A DNA stretch of 64,000 nt, taken from Lachnospiraceae bacterium. Its GTDB lineage: Bacteria; Bacillota; Clostridia; Lachnospirales; Lachnospiraceae. The notes below the pieces were generated by a model. It saw nothing but the letters and a program-made list of their open reading frames with translations. It was not told where the DNA came from and made no database searches. The number at the start of each line of letters is the position of its first letter. Within the stretch, counting starts at the first letter, position 1. This document shows, piece after piece, positions 18,832 through 27,514 of this stretch. The position numbers and the translations under genes are program-made. The stretch is from assembly GCA_016282745.1 (NCBI GenBank), contig JAEELL010000146.1, positions 1-64,000 on the forward strand. Direction: 5' to 3'.

Positions 18832-19845
18832 ATGATAATTGTATTAGAAATTTTATTACTTTGTGTTGGATTTGTTATGTTGGTAAAGGGAGCGGATTTC
18901 TTTGTTGAAGGAAGTTCGGCAGTTGCAAAGAAACTGAAGGTTCCTTCCATTGTTGTAGGACTTACCATTGTGGCAATTGGAACATCCCTGCCGGAGTTGG
19001 CAGTCAGCAGTGTGGCATCCATTCAGAATTCCAACGCCATTGCATACAGCAATGTAGTAGGTTCGAATGTGTTTAATTTGTTGATGGTGCTGGGTGTTAC
19101 AGCGTTATTTATTAAAATTCCGGTAAAGAAGTCTGTGGTTAAAAGAGAATTTCCTTTCTTGATTTTTATCACAGCCGTATTGGTTTTCCTTGCAGGAGAT
19201 GCATTATGGTTTTCCGGAAAAGCAAAAGAGATTAATGTGTTCAGTTTCAAAATTGCAGGAGAGAAAATCGGAATGATTAACCGAATTGACGGAATCTTAC
19301 TGGTTTTATTATTCCTTTTCTTTATTGTATGGACTGTCACTTATGCATTAAAAGAAAGAAAGAACAGTGAAGAAACCACAGAAGAAGTCATGACCAATGG
19401 AAAATGTGCCCTTTGTATTATCGGTGGTGCCATTAGCGTTATGGTTGGTGGAGAAGTAGTTGTAGAATGTGCAAAGCGTCTTGCGATTTCCGCGGGAATG
19501 AGTGAAACGTTGGTGGGACTTACCATTGTAGCATTGGGAACATCTTTACCGGAACTGGTAACTTCTGTTGTAGCTGCAAGAAAAGGGGAAGCAGATATTG
19601 CTGTTGGAAATGTTGTAGGTTCCAATATTGCAAATATTTTATTGGTGTTAGGTTTTTCCGCCTCTGTTTCACCGGTTAGTGTTTTGACAATGTCCTTGGC
19701 AGATGCCATCATCTGTTTTGGTGTTACGATTGCAGCCTTTGTGGTGGCGCGAACAGGAAAAGAAATTCGCAGATATGAAGGAATTCTTTTGATTCTGATT
19801 TATGCCGGATATATGGCATATATTCTGGCAAGACAGTATTTGTAG
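18832..19845 (+). CDS. Sodium/calcium exchanger family (CaCA, YrbG-like) membrane protein
   Basis: About 338 residues with ten to eleven membrane segments. The two alpha repeats that form the ion path are clear: GTSLPELAVS followed by VGSNVFN near the N-terminus, and GTSLPELVTS followed by VGSNIAN in the second half. This internal duplication with inverted topology is diagnostic of the CaCA superfamily. ATG 18832 is preferred (AGGTG 6 bases upstream); GTG 18823 and ATG 18829 are alternatives. It follows the sortase by about 30 bp with no terminator, so they may be co-transcribed. Transported ion (Ca2+/Na+ or H+) is not certain. Confidence 0.85.
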   Translation: MIIVLEILLLCVGFVMLVKGADFFVEGSSAVAKKLKVPSIVVGLTIVAIGTSLPELAVSSVASIQNSNAIAYSNVVGSNVFNLLMVLGVTALFIKIPVKKSVVKREFPFLIFITAVLVFLAGDALWFSGKAKEINVFSFKIAGEKIGMINRIDGILLVLLFLFFIVWTVTYALKERKNSEETTEEVMTNGKCALCIIGGAISVMVGGEVVVECAKRLAISAGMSETLVGLTIVALGTSLPELVTSVVAARKGEADIAVGNVVGSNIANILLVLGFSASVSPVSVLTMSLADAIICFGVTIAAFVVARTGKEIRRYEGILLILIYAGYMAYILARQYL

Positions 19846-19857
19846 AAAAAAGAGCAT

Positions 19858-19889
19858 TAGAAAAAGGATGCTCGCGCATCCTTTTTCTA
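19858..19889 (+). terminator. Rho-independent terminator
   Basis: GAAAAAGGATGC, short loop, GCATCCTTTTTC. It is symmetrical (A-run before, T-run after) and closes the sortase-exchanger unit. Confidence 0.85.
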
Positions 19890-19934
19890 CAAATCTATTC
19901 TAATAAATAATAAAAAGGGAGGGAATCGACAAAT

Positions 19935-20033
19935 ATGTCGATTCATATCGTCCTAACGAACGATAAAAATTATGAAAAATATAAACATTTGATGCAATCT
20001 CTTGTTTACAATGATAATAATAAAATACAATAG
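19935..20033 (+). CDS. Candidate 32-residue small protein
   Basis: A short open frame, MSIHIVLTNDKNYEKYKHLMQ and a polar Asn-rich end, with AAGGGAGGG about 11 bases before the ATG. The start codon region lies inside an inverted repeat, GAATCGAC (19923-19930) / GTCGATTC (19937-19944), which could hide or regulate translation. It sits alone in a 279-bp gap between a terminator and ppiB. No homolog is recognised and the spacing is longer than usual, so it may be non-coding. Confidence 0.3.
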   Translation: MSIHIVLTNDKNYEKYKHLMQSLVYNDNNKIQ

Positions 20034-20124
20034 TAAAAAAACAGTGTTTCTGATGTAAAAGAAATATGAACAAAATGTTAAAATCGTTTTTTTAACAAAT
20101 TTATAAAAGAAAAGGAGAACAGAA

Positions 20125-20649
20125 ATGGCAGAAAAGAATCCAATTGTTACAATTGAAATGGAAAACGGAGATATTATGAAGGCTGAATTATACCCGGAAA
20201 TTGCACCAAATACGGTAAACAATTTCATCAGCTTGATTCAGAAGGGATTTTACGATGGAATTATTTTCCACCGTGTTATTCGTGGATTTATGATTCAGGG
20301 TGGAGATCCTCAGGGAGTAGGAATCGGAGGACCCGGTTATTCTATTAAGGGAGAATTTTCCGGAAATGGATTTGAAAACAACCTTGCACATACACCGGGA
20401 GTACTTTCTATGGCAAGAAGCATGATGCCTGATTCTGCAGGATCACAGTTTTTCATTATGCATGAGACTTCTCCACACTTGGATGGACAGTATGCAGCTT
20501 TTGGAAAAATCACAGAAGGTATGGATGTTGTAAACAAAATTGCAGAAGAAAGAACAGACTATCAGGATCGTCCATTGGCAGATCAGAGAATGAAGAAAGT
20601 TACTGTGGAAACTTTTGGCGTGGAATATCCGGAACCGGAAAAGTGCTAA
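20125..20649 (+). CDS. ppiB: Cyclophilin-type peptidyl-prolyl cis-trans isomerase
   Basis: 174 residues, no signal peptide, so cytoplasmic. It catalyses cis-trans isomerisation of X-Pro bonds during folding. Family motifs are complete: FHRVIRGFMIQGGDP (catalytic Arg), GPGYSIKGEF, LSMARSMMPDSAGSQFFI and FGKITEGMDVV. AAAAGGAG precedes ATG 20125 at normal distance. It stands alone before the promoter of the DUF1858 gene. Confidence 0.93.
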   Translation: MAEKNPIVTIEMENGDIMKAELYPEIAPNTVNNFISLIQKGFYDGIIFHRVIRGFMIQGGDPQGVGIGGPGYSIKGEFSGNGFENNLAHTPGVLSMARSMMPDSAGSQFFIMHETSPHLDGQYAAFGKITEGMDVVNKIAEERTDYQDRPLADQRMKKVTVETFGVEYPEPEKC

Positions 20650-20656
20650 TTTCTAG

Positions 20657-20684
20657 TTGCATTATATGAATTTAGTGTTATGAT
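20657..20684 (+). promoter_or_regulatory. Promoter of the DUF1858 gene
   Basis: TTGCAT (20657-20662), 16-bp spacer, TATGAT (20679-20684). Confidence 0.6.
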
Positions 20685-20713
20685 AGTAAAGAATAAATTT
20701 AGGAGGTAGACTT

Positions 20714-20929
20714 ATGGCAACTCAGATTACAAAGGATATGATTATTGCTGATATCTTAAAAGTAAACATGGGATGTGTTCCAATCTTATTAAATGAAGGA
20801 ATGCATTGTATTGGTTGTCCTGCTTCACAGGGAGAATCATTGGAGGAAGCATGTATGGTTCATGGTATTGCTGTAGAACCATTGGTTGAAAAGTTAAACG
20901 AATTTATACAGAACGTTGAAAGTGAGTAA
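20714..20929 (+). CDS. DUF1858 (hybrid-cluster-associated disulfide) small protein
   Basis: 71 residues. The pattern MIIADILKVNMGCVPILLNEGMHCIGCP with Cys21 and a CIGC pair (Cys32, Cys35) matches DUF1858/TIGR03980, small proteins often found near hybrid-cluster proteins and thought to be redox-active. No hybrid-cluster gene is nearby here. RBS AGGAGGT precedes ATG 20714. It is a single-gene unit with its own promoter and terminator. Confidence 0.82.
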   Translation: MATQITKDMIIADILKVNMGCVPILLNEGMHCIGCPASQGESLEEACMVHGIAVEPLVEKLNEFIQNVESE

Positions 20930-20973
20930 AAAACGTTTTTAACTCAAAAATAGAATGTGAAGGAAATAAGGGA

Positions 20974-21012
20974 ATCACAGTGCCTGAAAAAGGTGGCACT
21001 GTGATTTTTTTA
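20974..21012 (+). terminator. Rho-independent terminator
   Basis: ATCACAGTGCC ... GGCACTGTGAT with an A-rich loop, then seven T residues. Confidence 0.9.
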
Positions 21013-21074
21013 TAGATTATTTCATTATAATTTCTGTATATTTTAACAATATGCACGAAAAATTAATTAGATGC

Positions 21075-21103
21075 TTACAAAAAAATTTTTTTGAGGATAT
21101 AAT
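21075..21103 (+). promoter_or_regulatory. Promoter of the SPKTG wall protein
   Basis: TTACAA (21075-21080), 17-bp spacer containing an A/T block, perfect TATAAT (21098-21103). Confidence 0.7.
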
Positions 21104-21146
21104 GGGAATGTTGGGTTAAACGAAGAAAGAGGAGGAAAGACGAAAG

Positions 21147-24100
21147 ATGACTAAGAAAATTATTTCGTACGTACTAGTTGTGGCAATGCTGCTCAGTGGC
21201 GTAAGTGCATATCTTCAGTTTGGAACTGACAAAACTGATAAGGTAGGTGCTGCACAGCAACAGCAGATGAAAATGCCAATTGTCATTTATGACCATTTAA
21301 ATGATACATTGTTGTTTGAATACTTGAATACAGATACAAGTTTTGGATTAACAATGTATGTAGATACTCCAAGTGGAGTAGCTAATGAAAACAGTGGTAA
21401 AAATTTAGTAGAAGACGAATTGGGACCAAACGGAACACCGGTTTATAAAAAAGAAGTGGTGGAACGTGTGGCACAGATTGTAAAGGATACAATCGAGCAG
21501 GTTCGTACCGATGCAAACTATGATACAAGAACAGATGTATCCGGTTTATATCGAAAGATTACAAATATGGTTCTTACGGAAAATCCAAAAGAAACAAAGA
21601 TTGAAGTTAATGAAGGTGGACAGATTTTTAATACTTTAGAAGACATTGGATGGACTTTTGAAAAAGGTGTTTCTTCTAGAGTAGAAGGAAATAGAAATAA
21701 TGTTTATGATTCCAACGAAAATGTCCTTTGGTATCAGGAAGGGGATCAGCTTCATGCAACAAGCAAAGATTCGGAGAATACTGCTACCTGTGAATTAGGA
21801 GTATTGTCTGCAGGAACTTATAGACTCTACGGTTGGGCTGTCAATGATTTGGATGTGACTATCACCACACCGACAGGAACAGAAAACGTTACCTTTGAAG
21901 AAAAGGGAGAAACTGATTCCGGAGCAAATCGTCCGGGAAAAGTTTACGAGTTTACCTTGGAAGAGGACAGTATCGTTTCTGTAACCTTGAGTCCAAAGAA
22001 CGGTGCGGATCCAGCCGTTATGCCGTTCTATCTTTTGAAAAAAGATGGTGAGCAATGGAACAAGGAAAAAGATTTATTAGATAGATCTGGAAACGTCAGT
22101 GCAACAAAACTTGGATGGGTTGTTGAGGATGGTTCTTCATGGAGAGTATACCAAGGTGGAGGAATTACTTGTGATAACGATGAAGAGACTTCTGCATACA
22201 AAGAAGTGAACGTAACACCAGGTGAAACTTACCGCTTTAAAAACGGAATGAATGATAATGGAATTTGTAAGGTTTGGGTAGAAGATGAAAACGGAAATGT
22301 TCTGATTTCAAAATTACCGACTCAATATAATGAGAGTGGAACTTCTCTAGATGACAGAAAAGCAACCATTACTATTCCAAATGGTGTGAACAAAGTTCGT
22401 GTATACGTTGCGAATGATTCTTCCAAAGAAGGAACGCGCCGCGTGGGTGAAATCTATATGAAGCAGCTTGCAAAAGCAAACTTAGGAGATTATGAAACTT
22501 CAAAAGCAAAATATGACGGTGGTGCTAAACTGGATGACATTACTTCATGTATGGATTACGCATATTACTTCTTAAACAGTTTTTGGAGTGATACAAACGG
22601 AGACATTACACAGAAAACAGATTTATACCAGACATTAACATTGGATTTATTGAATAATTCTGATAAGTACAGATTCTCCAATGGACAGAAGATTAATTAT
22701 GACTTAGATAATAAGAACATTCATCAGGATTTAAATACTGCAGGAACTACCGGATTATTTCCGTTGGATAGTGCAGTGTTAGGTGATAGAAGTGACTTAA
22801 GTGCTCCATTTGGTGTGGCAGACGGAGAACTCACAAATGAAAAACACAACTATCATTATGGAATGAAGGCACACTGCCAGTTTGTTTATGACACATCTTC
22901 GGATTTGGAATTTAACTTCTCCGGTGATGATGACGTTTACTTATTTATTAACGGAAAGAAGGCAATGGATATTGGTGGTGCCCATGGTGCCGTTTCCGGC
23001 TCAGTAGTATTGAACTATAATGCAAAATCCGGAAATGATTCTGAAGTTGCCAAAGATAACGCGTCAAAACAGTTGGCAGAATCTTTAGGATTAGTAGAAG
23101 GACAGATTTATGATTTTGATTTCTTCTACTTGGAAAGACATACTTCTTTAAGTAATATTAGAATTGAAACAAATATGCCATTAGTACAGGCAGGGGTTAC
23201 ACCAAAAGTAACTTTTAAGGACAAAGACGGTAATGAAATTCCTGATGGCTCAAAAGTTCAGGCAGGTGAAACCGTTGGAGTGGAATATAATATAACCAGC
23301 ACAACAAAGATTAATCCGAACGCACCAAATAAATTAACCGATTTGGAAATTGTGGATAATGAGTTAGGGGTTCAAATTGGATACTTTGGAAACAATTATC
23401 CAACTTTAAACCTTGGAAATGCTTATGTAGATGATGCAATCACTGTGACTGTAAAGGATAAAGACGGACAGGTGACTAAGACATTCTCTATTGCAGCAAA
23501 TGATTTATACAATGATGATAAAGTAAGAGAATTTGTAACAGCATTAAAGAATGTGCAGTTGGATAATCAGGAATCTGTAACAATCTCAGGAATTAAAAGA
23601 AAAATGCCGGCAGACGAAATTTTGAAGTCTGAGCTGGATGTTCATGTGGTTGCACCGGAACCTTACTTTGATAACAGCGGACATATTCAGTTTAAGAACA
23701 ATGAAGTTACAACACTTCCGGTAGATGGAAAATTAATTCCTGTGAATGATCCGGATATTAAAGTAACAGGTGTGTTACAGGATAAAGACGGCAAGGTCTT
23801 GAACAAAGACGATGAAGGAAAATACAAAGATGAATACCTTCCAAAGGGTACGGAAATCTACCCGGTATTTACGATTACAACAGATGCAGGTCAGATGACA
23901 GACATTAAATTGGATGACAGCAATGGGACTGGATTTGTATTAGATAAAGACGGTGTGAAGGATCCAAATGGTTTCTTAGGTGAGAATGATACTTTGGTAG
24001 TGACTTATAAACCGGCGGACGGTGAAGAACTTGTACTGAATATTCCAAAACGTGATATTGAATATCAGAATGAAAGTTTCCTGATGCTTCGCGAACTGTT

Positions 24101-25490
24101 AAACGGTGGAATTTCATTGAACAAGGGAGACCAGTTAATTATTTCCGGACTTCACAAGGCATTGGATACAAATCCAATTGAAACAAAACCATCAGCTTCT
24201 GCCTTTGGCGTGGTACCGACCTATAATGAAGAAACAGGGGAATTAAGTACTGCCGATAAAGAAGTAAGCGATACTGATAGCAAAAAGAAAGCAATTCCTA
24301 CAGTGGAAGCGAGATTCTTAAATGGAACAAACGGAACGATTGAAGGCGATACAGAACAGACTGTTGTTTGCAATGGCTCGGTAGACAGTGTTCCTGTTAA
24401 GAAAACCTCTGATCCGGGATATTCCTTTGTTGGTTGGAAGATTGTAGATAGTCAGGATGACACTGTTTATACTTCCGAACAGGTTGCGGCAATGCAGCTT
24501 ACAGATGACACTGCATTTGTTGCCCAGTGGGAACTTGGAAAGGTGACCGTAGTCTTTAAGGCAGGGAATAACGGAAGTGTAACAGGAACCGATGCTGAAA
24601 AGTCACAGACTTTTGATTATGGAGATAAAGTAGAGACCGTTCCGGGAACTAGTGCTGACACAGGTCATGAGTTCAAGGGATGGAAGAGAAAGAGTGACGA
24701 CAAGATTTATACTGCTGATGAAATCAAAGACCTTGTCTTTACAGAAGATGATGAATTTGAAGCGGTGTTTGATCCGATCAAATTGAATGTAACTTATCAG
24801 GCAGGAAATAACGGAAGTATTGACGGAGATGAAGGAGAAGAAGTTTCTTATGGAAGCAATCCGGAAAACGTTCCTGAACCGAAAGCAGATAAGGGATATA
24901 AATTTGCCGGTTGGACAAAGAAAGTGACCGGAGGAGATTCTTCCGTAGATGATCCAAAGGATGAAACAATTACAGAAGATACTGTTTTTGAAGCAGTATT
25001 TGTTCCGGTTCATTCCAACTACATTGTAAAATATGTGGATGAGAACGGAAAAGAAATCTTTACTGCAAAACCGGGTGAAGAAACACAGGTTGGAACCATT
25101 GTTACAGAAAAGGCTGTTAATGTGAATGGATACGAATTAATCAGTGCGGACACAGTTGAATTGGAAATTGCTGAAGGTGATGAAAATGTTATTGTGTTTA
25201 AATATCGTAAGATTGAAGAAACAACAACAGAAACAGAAGAAGAAACAACAGTAAAAGAAAAGACAAAGAAAGAGAAGACTTCAAAGAAAACAAAGAAGAA
25301 AAAGAAAACAAAAGAAGAGACAACAAAGGAACAGACAACAACGCCAAACCAGACACAGACTGGCACAAGCAATACTTCACTGATTTCTCCTAAGACAGGA
25401 CATGGAAATCAGTTGATGGTAATCTTGATGATGCTTTTCGTATCAGTGCTTACCGGAGGAATTGCTTTCCGTAAAATGAAAGAAGACTAA
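21147..25490 (+). CDS. Sortase-anchored surface protein with fibro-slime and InlB B-type repeats
   Basis: 1,447 residues with GAGGAGGA before ATG 21147. A signal-like N-terminus (MTKKIISYVLVVAMLLSGV) is followed by a carbohydrate-binding-like region. A fibro-slime/PA14-like domain lies at about residues 480-680 (NFSGDDDVYLFINGKKAMDIGG). After Ig-like segments come three InlB B-type repeats (about 1050-1290; e.g. 'GYSFVGWK', 'GHEFKGWK', 'GYKFAGWT') and a MucBP-like segment (YIVKYVDENGKEI). A Thr/Glu/Lys-rich wall linker precedes the sorting signal: SPKTG at residue 1414, hydrophobic stretch, RKMKED tail. SPXTG fits a class B sortase, such as the one at 17994. Likely an adhesin or carbohydrate-binding wall protein; ligand unknown. 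Confidence 0.8.
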   Translation: MTKKIISYVLVVAMLLSGVSAYLQFGTDKTDKVGAAQQQQMKMPIVIYDHLNDTLLFEYLNTDTSFGLTMYVDTPSGVANENSGKNLVEDELGPNGTPVYKKEVVERVAQIVKDTIEQVRTDANYDTRTDVSGLYRKITNMVLTENPKETKIEVNEGGQIFNTLEDIGWTFEKGVSSRVEGNRNNVYDSNENVLWYQEGDQLHATSKDSENTATCELGVLSAGTYRLYGWAVNDLDVTITTPTGTENVTFEEKGETDSGANRPGKVYEFTLEEDSIVSVTLSPKNGADPAVMPFYLLKKDGEQWNKEKDLLDRSGNVSATKLGWVVEDGSSWRVYQGGGITCDNDEETSAYKEVNVTPGETYRFKNGMNDNGICKVWVEDENGNVLISKLPTQYNESGTSLDDRKATITIPNGVNKVRVYVANDSSKEGTRRVGEIYMKQLAKANLGDYETSKAKYDGGAKLDDITSCMDYAYYFLNSFWSDTNGDITQKTDLYQTLTLDLLNNSDKYRFSNGQKINYDLDNKNIHQDLNTAGTTGLFPLDSAVLGDRSDLSAPFGVADGELTNEKHNYHYGMKAHCQFVYDTSSDLEFNFSGDDDVYLFINGKKAMDIGGAHGAVSGSVVLNYNAKSGNDSEVAKDNASKQLAESLGLVEGQIYDFDFFYLERHTSLSNIRIETNMPLVQAGVTPKVTFKDKDGNEIPDGSKVQAGETVGVEYNITSTTKINPNAPNKLTDLEIVDNELGVQIGYFGNNYPTLNLGNAYVDDAITVTVKDKDGQVTKTFSIAANDLYNDDKVREFVTALKNVQLDNQESVTISGIKRKMPADEILKSELDVHVVAPEPYFDNSGHIQFKNNEVTTLPVDGKLIPVNDPDIKVTGVLQDKDGKVLNKDDEGKYKDEYLPKGTEIYPVFTITTDAGQMTDIKLDDSNGTGFVLDKDGVKDPNGFLGENDTLVVTYKPADGEELVLNIPKRDIEYQNESFLMLRELLNGGISLNKGDQLIISGLHKALDTNPIETKPSASAFGVVPTYNEETGELSTADKEVSDTDSKKKAIPTVEARFLNGTNGTIEGDTEQTVVCNGSVDSVPVKKTSDPGYSFVGWKIVDSQDDTVYTSEQVAAMQLTDDTAFVAQWELGKVTVVFKAGNNGSVTGTDAEKSQTFDYGDKVETVPGTSADTGHEFKGWKRKSDDKIYTADEIKDLVFTEDDEFEAVFDPIKLNVTYQAGNNGSIDGDEGEEVSYGSNPENVPEPKADKGYKFAGWTKKVTGGDSSVDDPKDETITEDTVFEAVFVPVHSNYIVKYVDENGKEIFTAKPGEETQVGTIVTEKAVNVNGYELISADTVELEIAEGDENVIVFKYRKIEETTTETEEETTVKEKTKKEKTSKKTKKKKKTKEETTKEQTTTPNQTQTGTSNTSLISPKTGHGNQLMVILMMLFVSVLTGGIAFRKMKED

Positions 25491-25498
25491 ATAAGAAA

Positions 25499-25533
25499 AC
25501 CGGAATGCTCTACGGAGCACTCCGGTTTTTATA
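25499..25533 (+). terminator. Rho-independent terminator of the wall protein gene
   Basis: AACCGGAATGCTC, TACG loop, GAGCACTCCGGTT, then TTTATAA. It faces the terminator of the minus-strand gene. Confidence 0.9.
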
Positions 25534-25552
25534 ATGATTTATGGCATATAAA

Positions 25553-25586
25553 AAACTCCGAAAACAAATTGCTTTCGGAGTCTTTT
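25553..25586 (-). terminator. Rho-independent terminator (minus strand)
   Basis: Read on the minus strand: ACTCCGAAAG, loop, TTTTCGGAGT, then a T-run. It closes the histone-like gene. Confidence 0.85.
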
Positions 25587-25600
25587 ATATATTTTAAAAA

Positions 25601-26089
25601 TTATAATGCTACATCACCAAATACGTCATCGATTACATAGTAAGCTTTTCCGTCTTCCGGTTTAACATAAATTTTAACAGAAGTAGGAGCTGTCTTCTTA
25701 CCAGACTTAGCTTTATAATCAGCGATTGCATTTGTCTTAACTGTTTCAACATCAACCTGGTTTCCTGCGAATTCTACAAAAAGGTTTGTTTCCTTCTTAG
25801 CAGCAGCTTTCTTAGCAGCAGGCTTCTTAGCAGCTGTCTTTGTAGCTGTAGTTGCCTTCTTAGCAGGAGCTTTAGCAGCTGTAGTTGTCTTCTTAGCAGC
25901 AGTCTTTGTTTCAGCTTTCTTAGCAGGAGCCTTAGCAGCTGTCTTTGTTTCAGCTTTTACTTCAGTAGCTTTTGCAGCCGGAGTAGCAGCTTTAGTAGTT
26001 GTTGTAGTTGCCTTCTTTGTTTCAACAGCTTTTGCTTCAACTTTCTTTTCAGCAGCTTTAGCAGTTGTTGTTGCCTTTGTTGTTGCCAT
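25601..26089 (-). CDS. Ala/Lys/Thr-rich histone H1-like protein (DUF6465-like)
   Basis: 162 residues. The first 100 are low-complexity Ala/Lys/Thr with 'AAKK' and 'APAKKA' repeats like eukaryotic H1 tails; the last 60 form a compact domain (NLFVEFAGNQVDVETVKTNAI, ending VIDDVFGDVAL). This layout fits the Lachnospiraceae DUF6465 family as I recall it. Probable role: nucleoid or RNA-associated basic protein; inference from composition. AAAGGAGG precedes the ATG. The DNA is made of near-repeats coding for the Ala/Lys tail, so length variation between strains is likely. Confidence 0.65.
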   Translation of the reverse strand: MATTKATTTAKAAEKKVEAKAVETKKATTTTTKAATPAAKATEVKAETKTAAKAPAKKAETKTAAKKTTTAAKAPAKKATTATKTAAKKPAAKKAAAKKETNLFVEFAGNQVDVETVKTNAIADYKAKSGKKTAPTSVKIYVKPEDGKAYYVIDDVFGDVAL

Positions 26090-26186
26090 AATTTAAATCC
26101 TCCTTTAATTAGGTGGGTCGATTGTTAGTCCATAGTTTTAAGTTTTCACAAAATCAACCATAATTATATTTTTTTTCACGTTGATT

Positions 26187-26215
26187 ATCATACAACTACT
26201 AATAAAAATATGCAA
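26187..26215 (-). promoter_or_regulatory. Promoter of the histone-like gene
   Basis: On the minus strand TTGCAT (26215-26210), 17-bp spacer, TATGAT (26192-26187). Confidence 0.65.
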
Positions 26216-26372
26216 GATTATTAAAAAAGTTTATGAAAATGTTACAAAAACTAGTAAAAAACCGAGAAATAATACCTGTTTTATCCAAAAAAATGCATAA
26301 TAATTCAACCTAAAATAAAGGAAAATTTGATGGAAAATAGGGGGCGAAAAACGAAATGTGTCGATTTTCGGT

Positions 26373-26401
26373 TTGACATAAGGAAAAAAGTCTGTTAAAA
26401 T
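26373..26401 (+). promoter_or_regulatory. Promoter of the SH3b gene
   Basis: Perfect TTGACA (26373-26378), 17-bp spacer, TAAAAT (26396-26401). Confidence 0.75.
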
Positions 26402-26431
26402 TCTCGAGCATATACTTTTTGGAGAGTTATT

Positions 26432-26953
26432 ATGAATCGATTTGAAAAAAGAAAGTTAAAACAGAATATTTATAAGCATGCAAATGCATTAATGTATACA
26501 TTTATTTTTTTCCTGGCTTCTATGATTACAATTGTGGCTGCCATGCATCGAAATGACGATGTGGAATATGTAAACCAGCAGGAATTGTCAATCACGGCGA
26601 CGGAATCTATTGCAATTAATAATGGAGAAAGCGTAAAAGTTGCTGCTTCGGAAGAAGCACTTACTACTATAGAAGAAACTGCTGAAGAAACAACGGTTGT
26701 GGAAACCGAGGCAATTACAGAAGAAACCGAAGAAGTTACAGAAGAGGTTGCTGAAACTACAGCACAGCAGATTCGAATTACAGCGGATACTTTAACAGTT
26801 CGTGCAGAGGCATCTCAGGATAGCGAAACATTAGGTCTGGTAGATGAGGGAGATGTGTTTGATGTAATTTCTCAGAACGGTGAATGGATTCAGATTGACT
26901 ACCAAGGTCAGCAGGGATTTGTAAATGCCGGATTTGTAGAGAATGTAGAATAA
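26432..26953 (+). CDS. Membrane-anchored SH3b domain protein
   Basis: 173 residues. A basic N-terminus, one membrane segment (about residues 18-38, ALMYTFIFFLASMITIVAA) and a long Thr/Glu-rich stalk (about 60-112) lead to one bacterial SH3 domain (about 113-173) with the usual TLTVRAEAS, LGLVDEGDVFDV, WIQIDYQGQQGFV motifs. SH3b domains bind peptidoglycan peptides, so the protein probably contacts the wall from the membrane. No catalytic domain is attached. Own promoter upstream. Confidence 0.78.
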   Translation: MNRFEKRKLKQNIYKHANALMYTFIFFLASMITIVAAMHRNDDVEYVNQQELSITATESIAINNGESVKVAASEEALTTIEETAEETTVVETEAITEETEEVTEEVAETTAQQIRITADTLTVRAEASQDSETLGLVDEGDVFDVISQNGEWIQIDYQGQQGFVNAGFVENVE

Positions 26954-27045
26954 TGATTATAGAAGGAATCCTAAATTATTAGGGTTTCTTTTTTTGTGGA
27001 AAATGATATAATGGTCGTAATATTATGAAGAAAGGAAATGGGGCT

Positions 27046-27489
27046 ATGGAGTATACAGAATATATGGTCTGGGTTTGGCTCGGAGCATTTATTATTTTTG
27101 TCGGTCTGGAACTTGCTTCCTTAGGTTTGACAACAATCTGGTTTGCCATTGGTGCATTAGCTGCAGAAATTGTTTACTTATTAAATGGTAATATTATTTT
27201 GCAGGCAGTGGTATTCTTTGTGGTATCCATTGCGGTGATGTTACTGGTTCGACCGTATGCGGTAAAGTACTTCAATAAAGGAACGCAAAAGACGAATGTT
27301 GAAGCGTTGGAAGGAAAAACAGCAAAGGTTGTGGAGAACATTGATAATGTTGCGGCAACGGGAATGGTTACACTGGATGGTGTTGAGTGGACTGCCAGAA
27401 GTGCAAAAGATCAGACGATTGAAAAAGATGCTTTAGTGACGGTGAAAGAAGTCCGGGGGGTTAAGCTCATCGTAGAGAAAAAGAAATAA
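27046..27489 (+). CDS. NfeD-family membrane protein
   Basis: 147 residues from ATG 27046 (AAAGGAAA 8 bases upstream); an upstream in-frame ATG at 27025 overlaps the ribosome site. Three to four hydrophobic segments are followed by a C-terminal OB-fold (EALEGKTAKVVENIDN, then GMVTLDGVEWTARS), the typical short NfeD form without the protease domain. NfeD proteins act with SPFH (flotillin/stomatin-like) proteins in membrane microdomains, and an SPFH gene follows 25 bp downstream, supporting the call. Confidence 0.85.
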   Translation: MEYTEYMVWVWLGAFIIFVGLELASLGLTTIWFAIGALAAEIVYLLNGNIILQAVVFFVVSIAVMLLVRPYAVKYFNKGTQKTNVEALEGKTAKVVENIDNVAATGMVTLDGVEWTARSAKDQTIEKDALVTVKEVRGVKLIVEKKK

Positions 27490-27514
27490 CTTAAAAAAAT
27501 GGAGGATTATTAAA

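Larger units (their letters stand above)
26090..26431. other. Divergent promoter region (342 bp)
   Basis: An AT-rich spacer between the minus-strand histone-like gene and the plus-strand SH3b gene. It contains one good promoter in each direction (separate entries). I see no gene or RNA structure in the middle. Confidence 0.6.

Noticed and set aside
25601-26089. Spurious or decayed gene because of low-complexity Ala/Lys sequence
   Set aside because: It has a promoter, ribosome site and terminator and a well-formed C-terminal domain, so it is kept as a gene.
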